11,169 bases of DNA, from positions 1 to 11,169 of the forward strand of contig CALAJG010000064.1 in assembly GCA_937923375.1 (NCBI GenBank), in the 5' to 3' direction. Both the position numbers and the translations under genes were made by a program. The first letter of the stretch is position 1. Every line of letters begins with the position of its first letter. Shown here piece by piece: positions 7,302 to 11,169 of the stretch. The notes below the pieces were generated by a model, which did no database searches, was not told the origin of the DNA, and worked only from the letters and a program-made list of their open reading frames with translations. The DNA is from an uncultured Leucothrix sp. (lineage in GTDB: Bacteria > Pseudomonadota > Gammaproteobacteria > Thiotrichales > Thiotrichaceae).

Positions 7302-7742
7302 CTTGGCAACCGGATCAAGCTCAGCTAAGGTATTTGGAAGTTGGTATGAAGCCGCACCTGCACCCTGAGATGCAGACATTAAGTTTGGTAGGGCCATCAA
7401 GGTTGGATTGCTAGCTGCTGCAGGGTTAGCTGCAATTAATGACTCTATCGTCAAACCAGAAGCAAGATCAGCTGCCGAAGCCGTTCCTATCAACGTATTG
7501 CCGATGCGTATCTCAACAGTACTATTGTCGGTGTAAGTGAATTGACCATTGGTTGTCGTCGTTCCACTAGTGTCTTGTGCTCCGCCAGTACTACTAAAAT
7601 TGGCACCTTCAACTGGCTTTCCACCTAAAGTTAATGTTCCGGTATGAAGGGTGACACTGCCACCACCACCGCTGCCGCAAGCAATAAGCAGGGTAGAAAA
7701 GAAGCATAGCAAAGCGAATCTGCAAAGAGTATTAAAGCGCAT
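5028..7742 (-). CDS. Large lipoprotein: two beta repeats plus putative GH-A-like barrel (upstream tandem copy)
   Basis: The ATG at 7742 gives 904 residues. The signal peptide carries the lipobox LIAC (Cys22, Gly at +2), followed by a Gly-rich linker typical of surface lipoproteins. Two beta repeats follow: about 35-90 (TLTLGGKPVEGANF, NGQFTY, IGNTLIGTA) and about 148-200 (VLTLGGNPISGVDF, NGVF, VTFKVAGLTIGT). The rest aligns along its length with the downstream paralog: GTYTVLYDG (about 345-353), IKNIRIIMPGG, LRMMNLMEAS (477-486), WFNIPHNADDNY, EYSNEVWN (Glu614) and YAYEGGQH (Glu797). The two glutamates suit a clan GH-A-like retaining glycosidase, an inference from motif spacing. Between Cys498 and Cys529 it has about 22 extra Ala/Thr/Pro-rich residues absent from the paralog. 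No Shine-Dalgarno is clear before the ATG. The stop lies 70 bases before the next gene and no terminator is seen, so the pair is probably cotranscribed. Substrate unknown. Confidence 0.83.
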   Translation of the reverse strand: MRFNTLCRFALLCFFSTLLIACGSGGGGSVTLHTGTLTLGGKPVEGANFSSTGGAQDTSGTTTTNGQFTYTDNSTVEIRIGNTLIGTASAADLASGLTIESLIAANPAAASNPTLMALPNLMSASQGAGAASYQLPNTLAELDPVAKTVLTLGGNPISGVDFSSGSNTGLTTQNGVFNQSGTSNVTFKVAGLTIGTVLDADLPTSIEALAAASTSTYPVIKNLPALLTELNAPGATNPIAGFRLSDLEQQLLKPTTLPQNRVFGMNLETPQAEADAINQPLLTADIYRVSRPLEENSCNSISYDSNGWPLELPAACANANTTAGESKYAFTRVLQYSTSQSVPAGTYTVLYDGTGTIHFSGMGCNRRVTNGVLLVDLAATNGCPNPIDSSLSGYNGGNNPRGLEISVTQIDPADPIKNIRIIMPGGICKGNPFTRVNTAADCGSTPYVSFTEMLKENRNAIVFNPDYLNFAKDFRVLRMMNLMEASPRRPESQTFNPCPAYPTALPKTPAPTAAALAAYNAAVTAYNNCVLQPLTWAQRPTLDNASWGGSYRTTVVKRQGVPLEVGIALANLLKAHPWFNIPHNADDNYVSEYATLLANELDDSLIAHIEYSNEVWNSGFWGHNYNNIKGAQDSTIAAMANFPSRDTAYSVRTRYYAKRSTEIFNVFASEFGDTTRLKRILGGQHKNPSIIGHMLSYGTTTQHTDAVAIAPYFHGCWSRGTNTNCADTTTVPQTIADSNSLDDVFAAIDGVYNDMPGISDAVRGDPDSLDGTIKSLAKQKAELDLVTSREIDLYAYEGGQHLTVKWGDTNYTTAEKDSLLDFMYSANRDPRMKDRYTTLLNGWKNAGAKLFVLFTAPQTFNRFGSFGIKEHINSTRNSSPKYDAVLTFQEALNGCWPGYVDGGC

Positions 7743-7840
7743 TGAGTTTGGCCCAAGTTTTGTATTAATTATTGTTAAAAGTTAGTAACTAAAATGTAAC
7801 ATTAGTTCAGTTTTGCAGTATCAAGCCAATATAAAGACAA

Positions 7841-7868
7841 ATTATACATAATTTACACACAACATCAA
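7841..7868 (-). promoter_or_regulatory. Sigma70-like promoter for the tandem lipoprotein genes
   Basis: On the minus strand TTGATG (7868-7863) is followed by 16 bases and a perfect TATAAT (7846-7841). Transcription would start near 7834, leaving an untranslated leader of about 90 bases before the ATG at 7742. The -35 overlaps the stop of the SGNH gene. The lipoproteins could thus be expressed apart from that gene, although no terminator separates them. Confidence 0.55.
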
Positions 7869-8581
7869 CGGTTCTGAGTCAGTGGGTGACTATTCAAGAC
7901 ATCAATCCATTGTTTATAGCCTTCGCTACTAAGGTGCAAGCCATCCCCGATATGAAATTTTTCTTTCAGATTTCCGTCTTTTTCGACAAACGGCTCTCTT
8001 AGATCAATGAAATCATGTTTTTTTTCTTTTGCCAGCACCCGCAGCATTGAATTCAGTTGCAGGATTTTTTCGTTGATACCGGTTAACCCAATCCTCTCAT
8101 CGACTGGAAACACAGACTGTATTAGCACATCGGCTTCAGTCGGTAAGATTTCCAAAATTTTCTGATAGTTTTTTAGGATATCAGGAGGACTTCGCTTGAT
8201 CCGTAACAAGTCATTTATACCGATTGCAATAACGACTTTAGATGCTCTCTTCAGGGACTCATATTGAGGGATTCGTTGCAGCAAGCCTAAGCTGGTATCC
8301 ATGCCAATGCCATAGTTAATAGCTGGCTTTGTTAGTGCAGCAACATTGAGCCCCTGGGTTAGGCTGTCGCCCAGGAAAATTATCGATCCTGCCTCGATAC
8401 TGCCATCAAGCTGCAGCTGGCTGCCGACCATTTCTTTGTAGTAGTGGGTGATTTCTGGTGGGTTGAGCAAGCCTAGTTTTAGTTTACGGTCAATACGGTA
8501 AGGTAGATCGGTATCCCACATAGCAAGGAAAGCGAAGGCGTGGATTGCGACTAACCAGATTATTAAAATTATTTTTATCAT
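7865..8581 (-). CDS. Membrane-anchored SGNH/GDSL-type hydrolase
   Basis: From the ATG at 8581 this encodes 238 residues. An N-terminal hydrophobic segment (about 2-20, IILIIWLVAIHAFAFLAMW) acts as signal anchor or signal peptide with no lipobox. All four SGNH blocks are present: FLGDSLTQG (Ser73 nucleophile), NYGIGMD (block II Gly), IGIND (Asn123) and DGLHLSSEGY (Asp213, His216). The family hydrolyses esters of lipids, acyl-CoAs or acetylated sugars. Here the active domain would sit in the periplasm, and the substrate cannot be read. The frame stays open upstream. An ATG at 8632 would add 17 basic residues (MVSRPIVKRR) before the membrane segment and is a real alternative. Neither start has a good ribosome site. 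The gene precedes the lipoprotein pair on the same strand, so a role in deacylating the same polysaccharide is possible. Confidence 0.87.
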   Translation of the reverse strand: MIKIILIIWLVAIHAFAFLAMWDTDLPYRIDRKLKLGLLNPPEITHYYKEMVGSQLQLDGSIEAGSIIFLGDSLTQGLNVAALTKPAINYGIGMDTSLGLLQRIPQYESLKRASKVVIAIGINDLLRIKRSPPDILKNYQKILEILPTEADVLIQSVFPVDERIGLTGINEKILQLNSMLRVLAKEKKHDFIDLREPFVEKDGNLKEKFHIGDGLHLSSEGYKQWIDVLNSHPLTQNR

Positions 8582-8662
8582 AGCTTTAATTATACAGAGC
8601 AATCTTCGTTTTACTATTGGTCTGGAAACCATTTTGTCAGTGCCATCAAAATCGTTTGAAGG

Positions 8663-8671
8663 TGGTATGAT
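8663..8671 (+). promoter_or_regulatory. Possible extended -10 promoter of mtnN
   Basis: TGGTATGAT reads as an extended -10 element (TGn then TATGAT) with no good -35 at the usual distance. A start near 8678 would leave a leader of about 20 bases before the ATG at 8700. It lies in the 118-base divergent gap between mtnN and the SGNH gene. Confidence 0.35.
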
Positions 8672-8688
8672 TTCGCATCTGTAAATGC

Positions 8689-8693
8689 AAGGA
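8689..8693 (+). promoter_or_regulatory. Ribosome binding site deciding the mtnN start
   Basis: AAGGA lies six bases before the ATG at 8700. An in-frame ATG at 8685 would place this site inside the coding region and has no site of its own, so the 8700 start is preferred. Confidence 0.7.
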
Positions 8694-8699
8694 TCAAAC

Positions 8700-9458
8700 A
8701 TGACCATCGCAATAATGAGCGCCATGGCCGAAGAAAACGCCGCCCTAATCAACCAACTAACCGGTGCTTTCACGACCAAAGTTGGCGGCCGCACTTATCA
8801 CCAAGGCGAGCTCTGGGGTCATTCTGTCGTATTAGTTTTCTCTCACTGGGGTAAGGTTGCTGCAGCAAGCACTACAACTTATCTCATCGCTGGCTTAGGT
8901 GTTAAAGAAATCATATTCACTGGCGTTGCAGGGGGTATTCATGCCGACTTAAACGTAGGTGATATAGTGATCGCTAAGCAGCTCTACCAGCACGATATGG
9001 ATGCGAGCCCGATCATTCCACGCCATGAAATTCCGCTACTGGATCGTGCTGCCATTGAGAGTGACGCAAGCCGTTGCGAAGCACTTCGTCAGGCCGCCGA
9101 ACATTTTATAAGCCAGGATTTAACCAGCACCTTGTCTTCAACTTTACGTGAAGAGTTTTCGCTTAGTGATCCAAAGGTGGTAATTGCCGATATTGCCAGT
9201 GGTGACCAGTTTATTTCCAGCGATGCTGAAGTGGAGGATTTACGCAAACGATTACCTACTGTAGCTTGTGTAGAAATGGAAGGTGCGGCGATAGCACAAG
9301 TCTGTGATGCCTTCCACATTCCGTTTTCAGTGATTCGCACGATTTCGGATTCCGCTAATGAGGAGGCAGCGGTTGATTTTCCGCGCTTTATTGACGAGGT
9401 TGCCAAGCTTTATTCATTAGGGATTTTGCGATGTTTACTGGATCCAGCAAAGGCCTAA
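8700..9458 (+). CDS. mtnN: 5'-methylthioadenosine/S-adenosylhomocysteine nucleosidase
   Basis: The 252-residue protein cleaves the glycosidic bond of methylthioadenosine and S-adenosylhomocysteine, releasing adenine and the thioribose or ribosylhomocysteine. This recycles by-products of polyamine synthesis and methylation in the cytosol. It shows the family marks: IAIMSAMAEE at the start with Glu12, FTGVAGGI, VGDIVIA, HDMDASP, IASGDQFI, VEMEGAAIAQVC with Glu194 next to Met193, and RTISDSAN with Asp217. These match the E. coli catalytic residues Glu12, Glu174 and Asp197. It is about 20 residues longer than the E. coli enzyme, the difference lying in the middle of the protein. The start at 8700 is set by AAGGA six bases upstream. 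It is divergent from the SGNH gene and followed within eight bases by a strong hairpin. Confidence 0.92.
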   Translation: MTIAIMSAMAEENAALINQLTGAFTTKVGGRTYHQGELWGHSVVLVFSHWGKVAAASTTTYLIAGLGVKEIIFTGVAGGIHADLNVGDIVIAKQLYQHDMDASPIIPRHEIPLLDRAAIESDASRCEALRQAAEHFISQDLTSTLSSTLREEFSLSDPKVVIADIASGDQFISSDAEVEDLRKRLPTVACVEMEGAAIAQVCDAFHIPFSVIRTISDSANEEAAVDFPRFIDEVAKLYSLGILRCLLDPAKA

Positions 9459-9493
9459 AACAAAATTGGGTAGCCGATTGCTCAGCTACCCAA
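9459..9493 (-). terminator. Strong hairpin after mtnN, with its T tract on the minus strand
   Basis: TTGGGTAGC (9466-9474) and GCTACCCAA (9485-9493) form a perfect 9-base stem around a 10-base loop, starting 8 bases after the mtnN stop. On the minus strand the stem runs straight into TTTTGTTTT, a textbook intrinsic terminator. On the plus strand the following bases are CATAATC, without a T tract. It would therefore stop antisense transcripts entering mtnN better than mtnN transcripts themselves, though the hairpin could still protect the mtnN message end. Confidence 0.6.
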
Positions 9494-9672
9494 CATAATC
9501 AAGCCATATCATTTTATGATCATGACAATAACCCGTTTTTTATTATCTAGCGCTTGCTATTGTTATCAGTAATGCGCTTATAGCTTTAGTGGTCACGGTT
9601 GCTATTTGGTTCACAGCGCTAAGATAAGTGGTTGATGTGTGATAAAACAACTTAAAAACAGGACACTTTAGT
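9494..9672. other. Intergenic gap between mtnN and the COQ8-family gene
   Basis: No coding sequence is evident. The gap is AT-rich, with a small hairpin ATCAT-TTT-ATGAT (9508-9520), a run of six T at 9536-9541 and short GCGC-containing inverted repeats (AGCGC 9549-9553, GCGCT 9574-9578). The promoter of the downstream gene should lie here. TTGCTA (9599-9604) and TAAGAT (9620-9625) are only 15 bases apart, a weak candidate. AGGA (9660-9663) is the ribosome site of the next gene. Confidence 0.4.
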
Positions 9673-11001
9673 ATGAAAGATGACAAGCCTAAGAATAATA
9701 ATACGGCGGCGGTGCCCGCTGGTCGGCTTTCACGTTTTGCTAAACTAGGGTCTTTAGCGACCGGTATCGGTGGTGGCATGCTGGCCGAAGGAGCTCGACA
9801 GCTAGCCAAGGGCAATAGGCCGAAGGCCAGCGAGATGTTATTAACACCAGGAAACGCCAAACGAATCACTGACCAGCTGGCACAGTTACGCGGTGCCGCA
9901 ATGAAGGTAGGCCAGATGATGTCGATGGACACTGGCGACTTGCTCCCGCCTGAAATGACCGAGATCCTTGCACGACTGCGCTCTGATGCAAAGTCGATGC
10001 CGCTTAGCCAATTGAATAAGGTACTGGAGGAAAACTGGGGAAAAGGCTGGAATCTTAAATTTAAACAATTTTCATTCGAACCTGTCGCGGCTGCCTCAAT
10101 TGGTCAGGTGCACTCTGCACACACCAAAGACGGCCGGCATCTCGCCCTTAAAATCCAATACCCCGGCGTTAGAGAAAGTATCGATAGTGACGTTGATAAT
10201 GTGGCAACGCTGTTACGTATGTCAGGATTAATTCCTAAAACTCTGGACTATAAACCGTTATTAGAAGAGGCCAAGCAGCAGCTGCATATTGAAGCGGACT
10301 ATGAGCAAGAGGCTGCTTCACTCAAGCGTTATAGGGAATTATTAGCTGAGTCACCTGACTACCAGTTGCCAGAAATCTACGACGACCTGACCACCGGACA
10401 TGTCTTGGCGATGTCATTCGTCGAGGGCTCACCCATCGAGTCATTAGAAAACGGTTCACAGCAAGATCGGGATCGGGTCATTACCTTATTAATGTCATTG
10501 CTGTTTCGAGAGATATTTGAGTTCCGGTTAATTCAAACCGACCCAAACTTTGCAAATTATCAATATGACACTCAAACCGGCAAACTAATTTTATTGGATT
10601 TTGGCGCGACGCGTGAATACCCTGTTGAAATTGCAGATGCTTATTCAAAGCTGATGCATGCGGCGACACAAAATGATCGCGATGCCATCGAAGCCGCTGC
10701 GGAAGCGATTGGTTTCTTTGAGGAAGACATCAAACCTGAGCAACAGGCTACTGTTGTGGACTTATTTGTTCAGGCCTGTGAGCCATTGGCACACGATGGT
10801 ATTTATGACTTTGGCAGTTCGAAGATAACCGAAAAAGTTAAAGAAGCAGGAATGAAGCTAAGCATGGAGCAAGACTATTGGCATACCCCTCCTGCCGATG
10901 CGCTATTCCTTCATCGTAAATTGGGCGGCCTGTATTTGCTAGCGGTACGATTACGAGCGCGAGTGAATGTTCGTGAACTCTTTTTGGCGTTCAGCTACTA
11001 A
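9673..11001 (+). CDS. ABC1/COQ8 (AarF)-family atypical kinase
   Basis: This 442-residue protein belongs to the UbiB/ADCK/COQ8 atypical kinase family, which supports ubiquinone biosynthesis. Marks in order: KVGQ in AAMKVGQMMSMD (Lys78-Gln81, the family-specific KxGQ element), the Ala-rich loop VAAASIGQVHSA (138-149) in place of a normal glycine loop, ALKIQYPGV with the nucleotide-binding Lys160, the EAD motif (Glu207, Asp209), QTDPNFANY (Asp290, Asn295) in the catalytic-loop position, and LLDFGATREY with the metal-binding Asp309. The KxGQ, A-rich loop and QTDPN set is typical of the COQ8/ADCK3 branch. No pair of C-terminal membrane helices of the E. coli UbiB kind is visible. AGGA lies nine bases before the ATG. 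No other ubi gene is in the window, so its exact role in quinone synthesis is inferred from the family. Confidence 0.9.
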   Translation: MKDDKPKNNNTAAVPAGRLSRFAKLGSLATGIGGGMLAEGARQLAKGNRPKASEMLLTPGNAKRITDQLAQLRGAAMKVGQMMSMDTGDLLPPEMTEILARLRSDAKSMPLSQLNKVLEENWGKGWNLKFKQFSFEPVAAASIGQVHSAHTKDGRHLALKIQYPGVRESIDSDVDNVATLLRMSGLIPKTLDYKPLLEEAKQQLHIEADYEQEAASLKRYRELLAESPDYQLPEIYDDLTTGHVLAMSFVEGSPIESLENGSQQDRDRVITLLMSLLFREIFEFRLIQTDPNFANYQYDTQTGKLILLDFGATREYPVEIADAYSKLMHAATQNDRDAIEAAAEAIGFFEEDIKPEQQATVVDLFVQACEPLAHDGIYDFGSSKITEKVKEAGMKLSMEQDYWHTPPADALFLHRKLGGLYLLAVRLRARVNVRELFLAFSY

Positions 11002-11169
11002 CGAGCATTATGTTATGATTGTATTAGCAAGGTAATGTGTATTTATTAAGCTAAACAGATTGGATGCAAATTGGTTCAATTATTTAGTACAGGTTTTCTA
11101 AACATAACGATTAGTTTTTGTCAATTGTACGTTCAGCTAGTTTTAGGTACTATAATCGGCGTAAGATGA
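11002..11169. other. Intergenic tail after the COQ8-family gene
   Basis: No gene is seen. There is no convincing intrinsic terminator, only a 5-base inverted repeat AATTG-GTT-CAATT (11069-11081) and scattered AT-rich sequence. The right end carries a consensus -10 hexamer described separately. Confidence 0.4.
11125..11156 (+). promoter_or_regulatory. Candidate promoter directed out of the window
   Basis: TATAAT at 11151-11156 is a perfect -10. The nearest -35-like hexamer, TTGTAC (11125-11130), is 20 bases away, longer than ideal, so recognition might rely on the -10 or on an activator. Transcription would begin near 11163, for a gene beyond the window. Confidence 0.4.

Noticed and set aside
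8589..8594. TATAAT on the minus strand just before the SGNH ATG, suggesting a leaderless transcript.
   Set aside because: No -35-like hexamer lies at 16-18 bases, and the region is AT-rich. It stays a weak possibility that also depends on the uncertain start.
8582..8794. Open frame extending the SGNH hydrolase upstream by up to 71 codons.
   Set aside because: It would run through the divergent mtnN promoter and first codons. The sequence before the membrane segment does not look like the family, apart from the possible 17-residue extension from 8632.
9543..9932. Minus-strand open frame of 129 codons across the start of the COQ8-family gene.
   Set aside because: It mostly mirrors the COQ8-family coding frame, has no domain resemblance, and overlaps the likely promoter region of that gene.
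1..11169. Mobile element, CRISPR array, toxin-antitoxin, tRNA or defence system.
   Set aside because: No transposase or integrase motifs, regularly spaced repeats, tRNA-like folds or small paired genes were seen. The only large repeat is the lipoprotein gene duplication.

Overview
The window looks like an ordinary chromosomal stretch of a gammaproteobacterium, with moderate GC, Shine-Dalgarno led starts, short intergenic gaps, lipobox lipoproteins, an MTA/SAH nucleosidase and a COQ8-type quinone-biosynthesis kinase. The lineage is inferred from gene content and style only, and no genus can be named. I see no tRNA, rRNA, CRISPR array, insertion sequence or phage gene. There is no gene-free stretch above 300 bases.

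Layout. Positions 1-2144 (+) hold a tight three-gene run. It starts with the C-terminal half of an 8-oxoguanine deaminase-like amidohydrolase cut by the window edge. A LysE/RhtB exporter follows, overlapping it by an ATGA, and then a PhzF-family protein. Positions 2153-8581 (-) converge on that run with three genes. In transcription order these are a membrane-anchored SGNH hydrolase (8581 to 7865) and two very large tandem paralogous lipoproteins (7742 to 5028 and 4957 to 2153). A sigma70-like promoter lies between the SGNH gene and the first lipoprotein. Divergent from the SGNH gene are mtnN (8700-9458, +) and, after a 214-base gap with a strong hairpin, a COQ8/ABC1-family kinase (9673-11001, +). 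The last 168 bases hold a consensus -10 hexamer pointing out of the window.

The most interesting part is the lipoprotein pair. Both have a lipobox signal peptide, one or two short beta-rich repeats, a central beta-sandwich-like region and a long C-terminal region. That last region has the hallmarks of a clan GH-A-like TIM barrel: a SNEVWN motif and a later AYEGGQH motif, candidates for acid/base and nucleophile glutamates. It resembles proteins often labelled 'cellulose-binding'. Twelve cysteines are conserved between the copies in six sequential close pairs. The copies differ at the N terminus. The upstream one carries two beta repeats, while the downstream one has three DUF5648-type repeats in place of the first, a clear module swap. 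I infer a surface-exposed polysaccharide-acting pair, possibly helped by the adjacent SGNH esterase-like protein. The substrate is unknown.

The remaining genes are housekeeping or small-molecule functions: oxidised-purine deamination plus export, SAM by-product recycling and ubiquinone support. They show no evident link to the lipoproteins.
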